Assembly: GCA_027343665.1 (NCBI GenBank)
Contig: DAHWKL010000001.1
Location: 172,770-236,769 of the forward strand
Direction: 5' to 3'
DNA: 64,000 bases
Source: an archaeon
GTDB lineage: Archaea > Nanobdellota > Nanobdellia > Pacearchaeales > GW2011-AR1
Below the pieces are notes generated by a model. It worked only from the letters and a program-made list of their open reading frames with translations, made no database searches and was not told where the DNA came from. The position numbers and the translations under genes are program-made. Position 1 is the first letter of the stretch. The number at the start of each line of letters is the position of its first letter. This document shows positions 21,907-31,606 of this stretch, one piece after another.

Positions 21907-24900
21907 ATGAAAAATCAAATAAGCAAAAAAATCGGGGAAATAAAGTTTTCATTACTTAGTCCTGAGGAAATAAAAAAGATTTCAGTAGCAAAGATTGTCA
22001 CCCCTGAACTTTATGATATCGACGGGTATCCTGTAGACGGTGGACTTATGGACTTAAGATTGGGGGCAATTGACCCGGGAGTTAGATGCAGAACTTGCGG
22101 AGGAAAGATAAAAGAATGCCTCGGGCACCCTGGAAGTATTGACCTTGCTAAGCCAATAATACACCTAAAGTATGTCCCCGTGATAGAATTAGGACTCAGA
22201 TGTTTCTGCCGTGAATGTGGAAAACTTATGCTTGATGAAAAAGACCTGAAAAAATATTCTCCGAGCGAAAGAGCAAAAAAAGCAAAGGACGCAAAAAAAT
22301 GCCCTTACTGCCATGCTTCACAGGAAAAGGTAAAGCTTGACAAGCCCACAAGTTTTTACAAAGGAAAATCAAGAATGTTCCCGACCGAAATAAGAGAGCA
22401 TCTTGCCAAGATAACCGATCCTGAACTTAAAAAAATAGGGATAGATCCAAGGACATGCAGAATTGAATGGGCAGTTTTGAATTCACTCATAGTTCCTCCG
22501 GTGACTGTAAGGCCAAGTATAATTTTGGAATCTGGCGAGAGAAGTGAAGATGATTTAACACATAAATTATCAGATATAATTCGTGCGAACCAAAGGCTCT
22601 GGGAAAACCTGAATGCAGGAGCACCTGAAGTGATAATAGAAGATCTCTGGGACTTGCTGCAATACCATATCACAACTTTCTTTGACAACACAGTCGCAAG
22701 AGTTCCTCCTGCAAGACATAGAAGCGGACAGCCGTTAAAAACAATAACTGAAAGAATAAAAGGAAAAGAAGGAAGAATAAGGAAGAATATTGCAGGAAAA
22801 AGAGTAAATTATTCAGGAAGAACTGTCATAAGCCCGGATCCAAACATAAGAATAAATGAAGTGGGAATACCTTTCGAAATCGCAAAAGTTGTAACGGTCG
22901 CTGAAACTGTGAATGATTACAACATAGAAAAACTTTCCAAATTAATAAGAATGGGTGAAAATTGGCCAGGTGCAAGTTATGTAATAAGACCTGACGGAAG
23001 AAGAAAAAAAATAACTCTTGATCTGCAGGAGGAGATAATCCAAGAACTTAAATCAGGATACAAAGTCGAAAGACATCTTCAGGACGGTGATATTGTCCTT
23101 TTCAACAGACACCCGTCACTTCATAGGGCAAGTCTTATGGCACATTATGTGAGAGTTCTCCCCGGAAAAACTTTCAGAGTTCATCCTGCGGCGGCAAATC
23201 CTTACAATGCTGATTTCGATGGTGATGAAATGAATATACACTCACCACAAACAGAGGAAGCAAGAGCTGAGGCAAAGATACTTCTTGATGTAAAACAAAA
23301 CCTTATCTCCCCAAAGAACAATACAAATCTAGTCGGTTGTATTGTCGACGCTATCACTGGAAATTATATCTTAGGGAAGAGGGAACTCACAAAAGAAGAA
23401 GCAAACCAGATACTTTACAAATCAGGCATCGTTGCGGATATCTCAACTAAGACAATATCAGGAAAAGAAGTTTTCTCTTATGTGCTTCCTGAGATAAATT
23501 TCTCCAATGAATCCATAGAGATAAAGAAAGGAAAATTCGTCAAAGGGGACATTGATAAAAATACTTTCGGAGATGAAGAAGGCGAACTTGTAAAAGTGAT
23601 AGATGAAAAGTTCGGGAGAAACGAAGCATTTGAGTCAATAAGAAAAGCTTTCAATCTTGGTAAAAATTACTTATCTGAAGTTGGGATTACAGCTTCAGTC
23701 GAGGATTTTGATCTTGATCAGGAAACAATAGAAGAAAGTGAAAAAGTAATAAGATCTACTGAAAAAAGAGCGGAAGAGATCCTTGAATCGTATAGGAACG
23801 GAACACTTGAAATTATCCCAGGCAAAACCGTTGAAGAATCAAGAGAGATTCATCTGCTTAAAGTCCTCAATGAAGTAAGAACAAAGGTGGGTGCAATAGT
23901 AAAAGAAAGGTTCCCGGAAACAAACCCAGTAAGCAACATGATAAAATCCGGCGGCGGTGGGAATACTCTGAATATAACTCAGATGGCATCGTGTGTAGGA
24001 CAGCAGGCTTTCGCAGGAGGGAGAATCAGTATAGGATATTCGGAAAGGACCCTTCCTTTCTTCAAAAGAGGAGACTTATCTCCAAGATCAAGAGGATTTA
24101 TCAGGAGTGCTTTCATAAAAGGCCTCAAACCAGATGAATTTTTCTTTCAGGCAATAACCGGACGTGACTCACTTATGGACACCGCACTAAGAACACCAAA
24201 GTCGGGTTATTTGTACAGACGTTTGGCAAATGCACTCCAGGATATGAGGGTAGAATACGATGGTACAATAAGAGATTCTGGAAACAATATAATACAATTT
24301 CAGTATGGTGCCGACGGATATGATGTATCAAAAATACACTTAAAGGAAAAGATATCTCCTGGTGAAGCAATAGGACTTGTAACAGCACAGTCTTTCGGTG
24401 AAGCTTCAACACAGATGGTTTTGAATACTTTCCACATGGCAGGTGTTGCTGAAATGCAGGTGACAACGGGACTTCCAAGGATAATCGAGATCTTTGACGC
24501 TAGAAAGAAACCTTCTTCACCTAAGATGGAAATCTATCTTGAAAAAGATTACAACAATGAAAAAGACGCTAAAGTGTTCGCAGAAAAAATAAAAGAGGTC
24601 ACGTTAAAAGAAGTCTCATCAGAAATAAATCTTGATTTTGGAAACAAGAAAATAGTAATCAATCTTGATAATAATGAACTCCGAAAGACCCACACAACAC
24701 CTGTAAAAGTTGTAGAGAGACTCAGAGATCTTGGATTTAAAGTTGAAACCAGGGGAAACTCAATTGTTCTCAATGCTGCTGAGTATGGATTCAAAGAAAT
24801 TTATCAGCTAAAAGAGAAACTCAAGAAATCTATAATTTCCGGCGTCAAAGGAGTAGAGCAGATATTGATTGTTAAAAAAGACAAAGACTATGCAGTTATA

Positions 24901-25395
24901 ACTCTTGGGACAAATTTGAAAGAAATAATAAAACTTAAAGAAGTTGATAAAAAGAAACTTATCTCAAACGACCTTTATGAAGTTGCTGAAATCTTTGGTA
25001 TAGAAGCTGCAAGACAATTGATAATCAATGAAATCAAAGAAGTTCTGAACTCACAGGGATTGGATATTCACATAAAGCACCTTGAGCTCATTGCTGACGC
25101 CATGACTAACACTGGAGATGTAAAAGGGGTCACAAGGATGGGAATCATAATGCAAAAAGCATCGATACTTGCAAGGGCAACATTCGAGACACCTGTAAAA
25201 CAGTTTGTGAATGCGATAATTAAGGGCTCAACAGATAAGCTTGAAAGCGTAATAGAGAATGTAATCCTGAACCAGCCAGTCCCCGTTGGAACAGGGCTCC
25301 CCGGACTCCTTGTTAATGTTATTGGTTCTCTATCCGGAAACGATAAGAACAAGAAGACCGCAGAGAAGAAAGTCGTCGAAGCGAGCAACAATTAA
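21907..25395 (+). CDS. rpoA: RNA polymerase subunit A, A' and A'' in one chain
   Basis: The largest polymerase subunit. Most archaea encode A' and A'' by two genes, whereas here 1162 residues hold both. The A' part includes the zinc motifs CRTCGGKIKECLGHPG and CPYCHA, the clamp, and the magnesium-binding NADFDGDEMN at 434-443. The A'' part runs from about residue 819 (TAQSFGEASTQM, trigger-loop region), then FHMAGVAEMQVTTGLPRIIEIFDARK, to the C-terminal jaw. No stop or frame change occurs at the usual split point (about residue 790-800). The reading frame starts directly behind the small unknown gene and is followed by nusA. Confidence 0.96.
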   Translation: MKNQISKKIGEIKFSLLSPEEIKKISVAKIVTPELYDIDGYPVDGGLMDLRLGAIDPGVRCRTCGGKIKECLGHPGSIDLAKPIIHLKYVPVIELGLRCFCRECGKLMLDEKDLKKYSPSERAKKAKDAKKCPYCHASQEKVKLDKPTSFYKGKSRMFPTEIREHLAKITDPELKKIGIDPRTCRIEWAVLNSLIVPPVTVRPSIILESGERSEDDLTHKLSDIIRANQRLWENLNAGAPEVIIEDLWDLLQYHITTFFDNTVARVPPARHRSGQPLKTITERIKGKEGRIRKNIAGKRVNYSGRTVISPDPNIRINEVGIPFEIAKVVTVAETVNDYNIEKLSKLIRMGENWPGASYVIRPDGRRKKITLDLQEEIIQELKSGYKVERHLQDGDIVLFNRHPSLHRASLMAHYVRVLPGKTFRVHPAAANPYNADFDGDEMNIHSPQTEEARAEAKILLDVKQNLISPKNNTNLVGCIVDAITGNYILGKRELTKEEANQILYKSGIVADISTKTISGKEVFSYVLPEINFSNESIEIKKGKFVKGDIDKNTFGDEEGELVKVIDEKFGRNEAFESIRKAFNLGKNYLSEVGITASVEDFDLDQETIEESEKVIRSTEKRAEEILESYRNGTLEIIPGKTVEESREIHLLKVLNEVRTKVGAIVKERFPETNPVSNMIKSGGGGNTLNITQMASCVGQQAFAGGRISIGYSERTLPFFKRGDLSPRSRGFIRSAFIKGLKPDEFFFQAITGRDSLMDTALRTPKSGYLYRRLANALQDMRVEYDGTIRDSGNNIIQFQYGADGYDVSKIHLKEKISPGEAIGLVTAQSFGEASTQMVLNTFHMAGVAEMQVTTGLPRIIEIFDARKKPSSPKMEIYLEKDYNNEKDAKVFAEKIKEVTLKEVSSEINLDFGNKKIVINLDNNELRKTHTTPVKVVERLRDLGFKVETRGNSIVLNAAEYGFKEIYQLKEKLKKSIISGVKGVEQILIVKKDKDYAVITLGTNLKEIIKLKEVDKKKLISNDLYEVAEIFGIEAARQLIINEIKEVLNSQGLDIHIKHLELIADAMTNTGDVKGVTRMGIIMQKASILARATFETPVKQFVNAIIKGSTDKLESVIENVILNQPVPVGTGLPGLLVNVIGSLSGNDKNKKTAEKKVVEASNN

Positions 25396-25482
25396 TCAAA
25401 ATTCCCGATTTCCGACGGCAAAATTATTAAGATAAATAAAAACAACATTTTATAAAGAAGTTGTGTATAAAGAGTTTATACG

Positions 25483-25899
25483 ATGGTAAACACTATTGAC
25501 ATGCAGGATTTGAGACACCTTAATTTATTCAGGAAAGTGACTCACCTCGAAACGAGATACTGTTTTAGTTATAATGAAATACTCATGTTCTGCGTTCCGA
25601 GGCGCGATATATCAAGAGGCTTGGGGAAAAACGGGGAAAACCTGAAAAAAATGTCGGATATTCTCAGAAAAAGGATAAGAATAATCCCAATCCCAAACGG
25701 CATTGAAGAGGCAAAGCAGTTCATACAGGCAGTAATTGCACCAGTAGGTTTCAAAGATATTGAAATCACGCCAAATGAAATAATAGTCAATGCAGGAAGT
25801 GAGAATAAAGCAGCACTCTTGGGTCGAAACAAGAGACGCCTGAATGAGATGAAAGAGATCGTGAAAGATTTCTTCAAAGTCGATTACCGAGTCATATAA
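25483..25899 (+). CDS. nusA: NusA-like KH-domain transcription factor
   Basis: A 138-residue archaeal NusA homologue made of two KH domains without the bacterial N-terminal and acidic domains. Landmarks are MFCVPRRDISRGLGKNGENLKKM (first KH loop, GKNG), RIRIIPIPNG, and a second KH with AALLGRNKRRLNEMKEIV. It acts in elongation or termination by binding RNA near the polymerase. Its position directly after rpoA is the standard archaeal order. The eL30 gene usually found between them is absent. A TATA-like ttttataaag lies 30-35 bases upstream. Confidence 0.92.
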   Translation: MVNTIDMQDLRHLNLFRKVTHLETRYCFSYNEILMFCVPRRDISRGLGKNGENLKKMSDILRKRIRIIPIPNGIEEAKQFIQAVIAPVGFKDIEITPNEIIVNAGSENKAALLGRNKRRLNEMKEIVKDFFKVDYRVI

Positions 25900-25946
25900 T
25901 TTTTTGGATATAAATTATTATAAAGTAAGGTACTAATTTTTTGTTT

Positions 25947-26741
25947 ATGAGGCATGACAAATTAATCAGGGACGGCATTCCTGCAATACTTAATGAAAAA
26001 GGCATTAAGTATTCATCACACTTAATTGTCGGAAAAAAGTATGAAGAAGCACTGAAAGCGAAATTGATAGAGGAGGTTTATGAATTCGTTGATAAGATGG
26101 ATCCTGAAGAAATGGCGGATGTTGAAACTGTTCTTGATACAATATATAACTATTATAGAATTGACCGAGATGAAGTCAGAAGACTGAAAGAAAGCAAATT
26201 GGCCAAGAGAGGCGGTTTCGAAAAGGGGATATTCCTTGATGAAACCCATAGGAGCAATTCTCAAAATTATGAAAATTGCTTTTTCTGCAAGACTTACCAT
26301 GATGGCAAGGAAGTGTTTTCCGAGAATCAGTTTTTCTATTCGAGATTCGACAGGTTCCCAGTCGAGCCGGGCCACCTTGAGGTAATACCCAAAAGACATT
26401 TCGCCAACCTCGATGACATGACCCAGCTTGAATGGAATTTCATATTGCCGATGATAAAAGAGACAGTTAATAAAATTAATGAGTCAGATTTGAGGAAAGT
26501 CTATAAAGATTTACAGACAGATTTCCCTGAAGGAAAATCGATGAGACTTCTTGAAGAAGCACTGAATTCGCCATTCTTAAATAAAACCCCCGATGCTCGC
26601 AATCATTTTATCAATGATGGACGCGCGGCAGGAAGGACGATAGATCATTTCCACTGGCACATACTTCCTAGGTACAACGGTGACGTCGAAAATCCTCGAG
26701 GTGGGGGAAGACATATAATCCCCGGGAAAGGTTCTTACTAA
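25947..26741 (+). CDS. MazG-like pyrophosphohydrolase fused to HIT domain
   Basis: A 264-residue fusion. The first 90 residues (KLIRDGIPAILNEKG...KLIEEVYEFVD...EEMADVETVLDTIY) match phosphoribosyl-ATP pyrophosphohydrolase/MazG-like house-cleaning NTPases, with the acidic metal-binding EExxE/ExxD pattern. The remainder is a HIT nucleotide hydrolase or transferase with CFFC near the start, PGHLEVIPKRHFANLDDM, and the catalytic HFHWH triad at 234-238. ATG 25947 is chosen over TTG 25941 because MRHDKLIRDGIP fits the family start. The protein may remove aberrant nucleotides in two steps. It sits between nusA and rps12. Confidence 0.85.
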   Translation: MRHDKLIRDGIPAILNEKGIKYSSHLIVGKKYEEALKAKLIEEVYEFVDKMDPEEMADVETVLDTIYNYYRIDRDEVRRLKESKLAKRGGFEKGIFLDETHRSNSQNYENCFFCKTYHDGKEVFSENQFFYSRFDRFPVEPGHLEVIPKRHFANLDDMTQLEWNFILPMIKETVNKINESDLRKVYKDLQTDFPEGKSMRLLEEALNSPFLNKTPDARNHFINDGRAAGRTIDHFHWHILPRYNGDVENPRGGGRHIIPGKGSY

Positions 26742-26767
26742 AAATCTGCGAATAATTCAAGTAAAAG

Positions 26768-26775
26768 TTTATAAA
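26768..26775 (+). promoter_or_regulatory. TATA box of the rps12-rps7 operon
   Basis: TTTATAAA followed by ccaatttt, centred 30 bases before the uS12 start. The same TTTATAAAc(t/c)AATTTT string precedes EF-2 (28068) and rpoH (18084), suggesting a shared strong core promoter for translation and transcription genes. Confidence 0.7.
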
Positions 26776-26801
26776 CCAATTTTCTTAAGATTAATCATAC
26801 A

Positions 26802-27224
26802 ATGGGATTAAAAAGTGCGTTCAAAAAATCAAAAGACAGAAAGAAATTCCGATGGAAAGACAAGGGGTATAAAGCACATACTCTTGACCTTTTCGCGAAA
26901 TCCGATCCACTCGGAGGTGCGAACCAAGCAAAAGGAATCGTGCTCTCAAAGTTCCAGAAAGAAGCAAGACAGCCGAATTCAGCGATGAGAAAATGCTGCA
27001 GAGTACAACTCACCAAAAATGGAAAAGTTGTCGGTGCATTCATACCAGGAAATCTCGCCCAAAAATTCATAGATGAACATGATGAAGTCATGATTGAAAG
27101 AATCGGCGGGAAACAGGGAAAAAGTAAAGGCGACATGCCCGGAATCAGGTACCAAGTTATAAAAGTAAATGATCAGCCTCTTGACAGACTTTGGATGGGG
27201 AAGATACAAAAAGGTAGAAGATAA
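26802..27224 (+). CDS. rps12: Ribosomal protein uS12
   Basis: A 140-residue archaeal uS12 of the small-subunit decoding centre. It carries the archaeal N-terminal basic region ([21 protein letters not shown]), [33 protein letters not shown] with the conserved PNS loop near the decoding site, and the C-terminal [20 protein letters not shown]. Length and start are normal. It opens a tight cluster with a 63-residue unknown gene and uS7. Confidence 0.96.
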   Translation: MGLKSAFKKSKDRKKFRWKDKGYKAHTLDLFAKSDPLGGANQAKGIVLSKFQKEARQPNSAMRKCCRVQLTKNGKVVGAFIPGNLAQKFIDEHDEVMIERIGGKQGKSKGDMPGIRYQVIKVNDQPLDRLWMGKIQKGRR

Positions 27225-27225
27225 G

Positions 27226-27417
27226 ATGACATTCAAAATTGTTTATTCTGATAGAAAAAGTGAAGAAGGATGGAATACCTATGCAGGTAATATTGGAAAA
27301 GAACCTGACGCAAGATGGTACAATCAAATGTTCGGAAAAATATACATAACTATCGACAAAATCAATGAGAGGCTAAAGAAGAGCAAACTTGAGAAAGGAG
27401 TGGAAACAAATAATTAA
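27226..27417 (+). CDS. Small unknown protein between uS12 and uS7
   Basis: A 63-residue protein (MTFKIVYSDRKSEEGWNTYAG...) starting one base after the uS12 stop and ending two bases before uS7. The ORF-track start at 27169 lies inside rps12 and is rejected. It has a short beta-strand start, an aromatic centre (ARWYNQMFGKIYITIDKI) and a Lys-rich helix. uS12 and uS7 are usually adjacent in archaea, so an extra gene here is unusual. Tight packing argues that it is expressed with the ribosomal proteins and may be a ribosome-linked factor. Confidence 0.7.
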   Translation: MTFKIVYSDRKSEEGWNTYAGNIGKEPDARWYNQMFGKIYITIDKINERLKKSKLEKGVETNN

Positions 27418-27419
27418 AA

Positions 27420-28031
27420 ATGGCAGAGGAAAACAAAAATAATTTTAAAATCTTTGACATGTGGGACATATCCCAAATAAAAGTTGAGGACCCGGGGCTC
27501 TCCGGGGTTATCAATCTTGAACCAAAATTAATTTTAAAGTCTGAAGGAAGGAATGTTGTAAAACATGGCCAGACAAGAGTAAACATTGTGGAGAGGTTAG
27601 TCAACAAAATTGCACTTACAGGACATAGAGGAAAAAAGCACAAAATAGAATTGGGACATTCTACAGGAAAATATTCAAAGAACCTTAAGATGGTTATTGA
27701 ATCTTTCAAAGAAGTAGAGAAAAAAACTGGAAAAAATCCTGTTGAAGTCCTTGTTAAAGCGATTGAGAAAATCTCACCAAGAGATGAAACAACAATAATT
27801 GAGTATGGGGGTGCAAGATATCCACAGGCAGTTGACGTTTCCCCCATAAGAAGAGTCAATCTTGCACTGAAAAACATGGTTCACGGCGCAAGCGATAAAG
27901 CATTCGGGAAAAAGAAAAAATTCTCGCAGGCACTCGCAGAAGAGATAATTCTGGCTTATGAAGAGAACGGTGAAAGCTCAGCCTTGAAGAAAAAGAAAGA
28001 ATCAGAAGCACAAGCAGATTCAGCAAGATAA
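27420..28031 (+). CDS. rps7: Ribosomal protein uS7
   Basis: A 203-residue archaeal/eukaryal-type uS7 that nucleates assembly of the small-subunit head. Landmarks include VVKHGQTRVNIVERLVNKI, KNPVEVLVKAIEKISPRDETTIIEYGGARYPQAVDVSPIRRVNLAL, and ASDKAFGKKKKFSQALAEEIILAY. A charged C-terminal tail (KKKKESEAQADSAR) is added. It ends the small operon 50-odd bases before the EF-2 promoter. Confidence 0.96.
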   Translation: MAEENKNNFKIFDMWDISQIKVEDPGLSGVINLEPKLILKSEGRNVVKHGQTRVNIVERLVNKIALTGHRGKKHKIELGHSTGKYSKNLKMVIESFKEVEKKTGKNPVEVLVKAIEKISPRDETTIIEYGGARYPQAVDVSPIRRVNLALKNMVHGASDKAFGKKKKFSQALAEEIILAYEENGESSALKKKKESEAQADSAR

Positions 28032-28096
28032 TTTCTAAAACCTTTTGATATGATTTTCATCAATAAATTTATAAACTAATTTTGCAAAAAACAATT

Positions 28097-30292
28097 ATGG
28101 CAGAAAAAGAAACGAACTTAGAGAAAATACAAAGATTGATTTCTGGACAGGAGAACATCCGTAACATCGCGACGTCTGCACACATTCACCACGGAAAAAC
28201 TGCTTTCACGGACAACCTTTTAGCAGCTGCAGGAATGATGGCAGCAAAAAACGCAGGCGACCTTGAAGGTGGAATGGCGACTTGGCAGCACTCCGATGAG
28301 CAGGAAAGATTAATGACAGTTGATGCAGCAAACGTTTCTATGGCTCACACATATCAGGGGCAGGAATATTTGATTAATCTTATTGATACACCGGGTCACG
28401 TCGACTTCAGCGGAAATGTAACAAGAGCGATGAGAGCTATCGACGGAACTTTTGTCCTTGTTTGCGCTGTCGAGGGTATAATGCCCCAGACCGAAACAGT
28501 TCTGAGGCAGGCGCTGAAAGAGAGAGTAAAACCTGTTCTTTTCATAAACAAAGTTGACAGACTCATCAATGAACTAAAATTCACACCTGAACAAATGCAG
28601 GAAAGATTCATGAAATTAATTGAAAGTTTCAATCATCTCATTGAACAAATTGCTGAAAAAGAATACGCTGAAAAATGGAGGGTCAATGTGAATGATGGCA
28701 GCGTTGCTTTCGGATCAGCTAGGGAAAACTGGGCACTTTCAATACCTTTCATGAAAAAAAAGAACGTGAGTTTCAAAGATATTTACAAGATTTACGATGA
28801 AACAATACCTAAAGAGGAAAGGCAGAAATGGGTCTGGGAGAACGCAGCACTTTATGAAGTTGTCCTTGATATGGCTGTAAAGCATCTTCCAAACCCACTT
28901 GAAGCACAGAAATACAGAATACCAAAGATATGGCACGGCGATTCTGAATCAGATTTCGGCAAATCTTTAGTGAACTGCGACAGAAACGGGGAAGTCGGAT
29001 TTGTCATAACAAGAATCGTCATAGATCCGCGTTCGGGAAAAGAAATTTCCGCGGGAAGATTATACTCTGGAACAATAAAAAACGGGATGGATGTTTATTT
29101 AAATAATGAAGGAAGGCCCGGGAAAATCCAGCAAGTCCTTGTATACAATGGAATAAAACCAGAACAACTTGAAGAAGTTCCTGCAGGAAATGTCCTTGCA
29201 ATAAGCGGAATCGATGCTGATGTCGGAGATACAATAACCCAAAAAGAACAAACCCCCTTTGAAGAGATAAAACACATATTCCAACCAGTCATAACAAAAT
29301 CAATTGAAGTCATAAAAACGCAGGATCTTCCGAAATTGATTGAGATCTTAAGAAAGGTCGCAAAAGAAGATCCATCGATAAAAGTCACGATAAATGAAGA
29401 AACAGGAGAATCGTTGATTTCAGGAATGGGGGAACTGCACCTGGAAATTATAGAGAACAGGATAAAAACTGAAAAAGGCCTTGAGGTAAAAACTTCTTCA
29501 CCAATAGTTGTTTACAGAGAAAGTGTCCTTAAAGCCTCTCCTCCAAGTGAAGGAAGGAGCCCAAATAAGCATAATAGTTTTTTTATCAAAGTAGAACCCT
29601 TGCCTGAGGAACTTTCAAAACTGATTGAAAACGGAGATCTCCCTGAAGGCAGAGTTAAGAAAAAAAGCGAACAAGTTACGAAAACACTTTCTAAGATGGG
29701 ATGGGGAGCAGATGAAATAAGAAATGTCAAAAATATATACAAGGGAAATGTATTGTTCGATGAAACACGTGGAGAAGTCCATATTGGTGAAGTTATTGAA
29801 ATGGTGATGGACGCTTTCGAAATGGTGATGGACCAAGGTCCCCTTGCAAGAGAGCCATGCATGAATCTTAAAGTAACTTTGACAGATATAAAACTTCACG
29901 AAGATGCAATCCACAGAGGACCAGCACAAGTTTACCCTGCAGTAAGAGATGCGATAAAAGAAGCTTTCAGAAACGCAACGCCTATAATGCTTGAGCCTCT
30001 TCAGACACATGTGATTGAAGTTCCTGAAGCCCTTATGGGATCTGCATCCAAACTTGTCGGAAGTAAGAGAGGACAAGTGCTTGACATGACACAAAGCGGA
30101 GGAACCGTTAATCTTGAAGCAAAAATCCCCGTAGCTGAAATGATAGGATGGGCATCAGACTTGAGGAGTGCAACTGAAGGAAGAGGCATCTCATCATTGA
30201 AGGACCAGACTTTTGAAAGAGTTCCAGGTTCTATACAGGCAGATGTTATAAAATCAATAAGAGACAGAAAAGGTTTGGCAGAAAACCAATAA
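28097..30292 (+). CDS. fusA: Translation elongation factor EF-2
   Basis: GTPase that drives ribosomal translocation. The 731 residues have all EF-2 domains: G1 as AHIHHGKTAF (usual archaeal form AHIDHGKTT), G3 DTPGHVDF, G4 NKVD, and the domain IV tip LHEDAIHRGPAQVYP with the His that is normally converted to diphthamide. ATG 28097 (MAEKETNLEK) is chosen over TTG 28082 because a TTTATAAA box (28068-28075) is centred 26 bp upstream, predicting a leaderless message. The D-to-H and T-to-A changes in G1 differ from most organisms but may be normal in this lineage. Confidence 0.96.
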   Translation: MAEKETNLEKIQRLISGQENIRNIATSAHIHHGKTAFTDNLLAAAGMMAAKNAGDLEGGMATWQHSDEQERLMTVDAANVSMAHTYQGQEYLINLIDTPGHVDFSGNVTRAMRAIDGTFVLVCAVEGIMPQTETVLRQALKERVKPVLFINKVDRLINELKFTPEQMQERFMKLIESFNHLIEQIAEKEYAEKWRVNVNDGSVAFGSARENWALSIPFMKKKNVSFKDIYKIYDETIPKEERQKWVWENAALYEVVLDMAVKHLPNPLEAQKYRIPKIWHGDSESDFGKSLVNCDRNGEVGFVITRIVIDPRSGKEISAGRLYSGTIKNGMDVYLNNEGRPGKIQQVLVYNGIKPEQLEEVPAGNVLAISGIDADVGDTITQKEQTPFEEIKHIFQPVITKSIEVIKTQDLPKLIEILRKVAKEDPSIKVTINEETGESLISGMGELHLEIIENRIKTEKGLEVKTSSPIVVYRESVLKASPPSEGRSPNKHNSFFIKVEPLPEELSKLIENGDLPEGRVKKKSEQVTKTLSKMGWGADEIRNVKNIYKGNVLFDETRGEVHIGEVIEMVMDAFEMVMDQGPLAREPCMNLKVTLTDIKLHEDAIHRGPAQVYPAVRDAIKEAFRNATPIMLEPLQTHVIEVPEALMGSASKLVGSKRGQVLDMTQSGGTVNLEAKIPVAEMIGWASDLRSATEGRGISSLKDQTFERVPGSIQADVIKSIRDRKGLAENQ

Positions 30293-30337
30293 TTCTGAGT
30301 CAAAAAGGATTTTAAACAGAATTCTCCTTGATTCCCG

Positions 30338-31555
30338 ATGATTGACAGAAGAAGGATTCCTAAAAAGATCCTGAAAAAAGGTGAACTTCCAAAAGGGATA
30401 AGGACTCTCACTTTGAGTACATCAATAAGGTGGTTTGGATGGGGACTTGGCGATGCGTTCATTCCAATATTCCTGCTTTTGTTTTCTAAGAATTTCCTTG
30501 AAACTGGACTTCTGGTTTCAGTTTATTATATTGTCTTCTTTATGTTCCTGCCCATTGCAGGGTTTCTTGCTGACAGCATCAAAGCAAAAAAAATGATTCT
30601 TGCGGCGATGATTGTATATGTTTTCATAGGAGTTGGATATTTTATTGCAGGACTAACCGGAGCAGTTGCATTTGTGATAATTGCAATGGGTTTAAATGGA
30701 ATATCTTATTCTTTGGATGAAGTCGGAAGAGAATCCTATTTCATAAGACATTCCCCAAAAAAGAAAATTTCCTCAATATTCGGACATTTTGATTTCATAA
30801 CTAACGTCGGGTGGATTGTTGCAGTCTTCATAGGGTTTGCCCTAGTCAAATATGCAAACTTCCAGATTTACGAATTGTTATTTCTTATAGCTCCGACTTC
30901 GCTGATATCTTTCTTTGTTGTACTTAGATTAAGGGAGAAAAACAAGAAAAAAAAGAGAACAAAATTCTCAGTCAAAAAAGCTTATTTGAAAACTTTCAAA
31001 GAGGTCAAAAATTTCGGTACGGGATTGAAAGTCATCGCATTTCTGTCTTTCGTCTTTGGAATCCTTAGTTCAATAATATATTACTTTGTCCCAATCTCAT
31101 CTTACATCAGCGGGAACGGGCTTGTCAGCGCAGCTTTTCTCGCACTCATATACACTCTCCCTTATCTTCTTGGGAATTACCTCGGGAAAATAGCGGATAA
31201 AAGAAAGGAGAAAACTTATTTCATAGGGATATCTTTCCTTATATTCCTCTTCGTTCTCCTTGGGTTTTCAACAGATTATGCCATCCTTCTCGGAATAATG
31301 TTTTTCTCAAGCGCAATATTCGAGCTCATATATCTTACAAATAAGGGAATGATAACAAGAATTGCGGAAAGGGAGCATATAGGTGAAGTCGATGGATCAC
31401 TTAATGGAATCGCAGCACTTGGAGCTGTTGTAGGACCAATATTATTTGGATTCCTCGTTGACATTATCGGATTATCCTTCTCATATCTTTCTATGATAAG
31501 TCTTCTTGCAGCAGCGCTTCTTGTACTTGCAAAAGAGAAAAATAACCTGAAATGA
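30338..31555 (+). CDS. MFS transporter
   Basis: A 405-residue membrane protein with about twelve hydrophobic helices in two halves separated by a basic cytoplasmic loop (EKNKKKKRTKFSVKKAY near residue 205). Typical MFS loop motifs are visible after helix 2 (GFLADSIKAKKMI) and in the second half (GKIADKRKEKTYFIG). There is no clear substrate signature. The N-terminus has a basic cytoplasmic stretch (MIDRRRIPKKILKKGE). It lies between EF-2 and a PAP2 phosphatase with its own TATA-like ttttaaaca. Confidence 0.85.
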   Translation: MIDRRRIPKKILKKGELPKGIRTLTLSTSIRWFGWGLGDAFIPIFLLLFSKNFLETGLLVSVYYIVFFMFLPIAGFLADSIKAKKMILAAMIVYVFIGVGYFIAGLTGAVAFVIIAMGLNGISYSLDEVGRESYFIRHSPKKKISSIFGHFDFITNVGWIVAVFIGFALVKYANFQIYELLFLIAPTSLISFFVVLRLREKNKKKKRTKFSVKKAYLKTFKEVKNFGTGLKVIAFLSFVFGILSSIIYYFVPISSYISGNGLVSAAFLALIYTLPYLLGNYLGKIADKRKEKTYFIGISFLIFLFVLLGFSTDYAILLGIMFFSSAIFELIYLTNKGMITRIAEREHIGEVDGSLNGIAALGAVVGPILFGFLVDIIGLSFSYLSMISLLAAALLVLAKEKNNLK

Positions 31556-31606
31556 GGGAGATCTTAAATCAGTTCAATTTAAAAATATTCAATTTCTTTC
31601 TTTCAA

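Noticed and set aside
21907-25395. Split rpoA' / rpoA'' genes
   Set aside because: The frame is uninterrupted across the usual split point, so a single chain is annotated.
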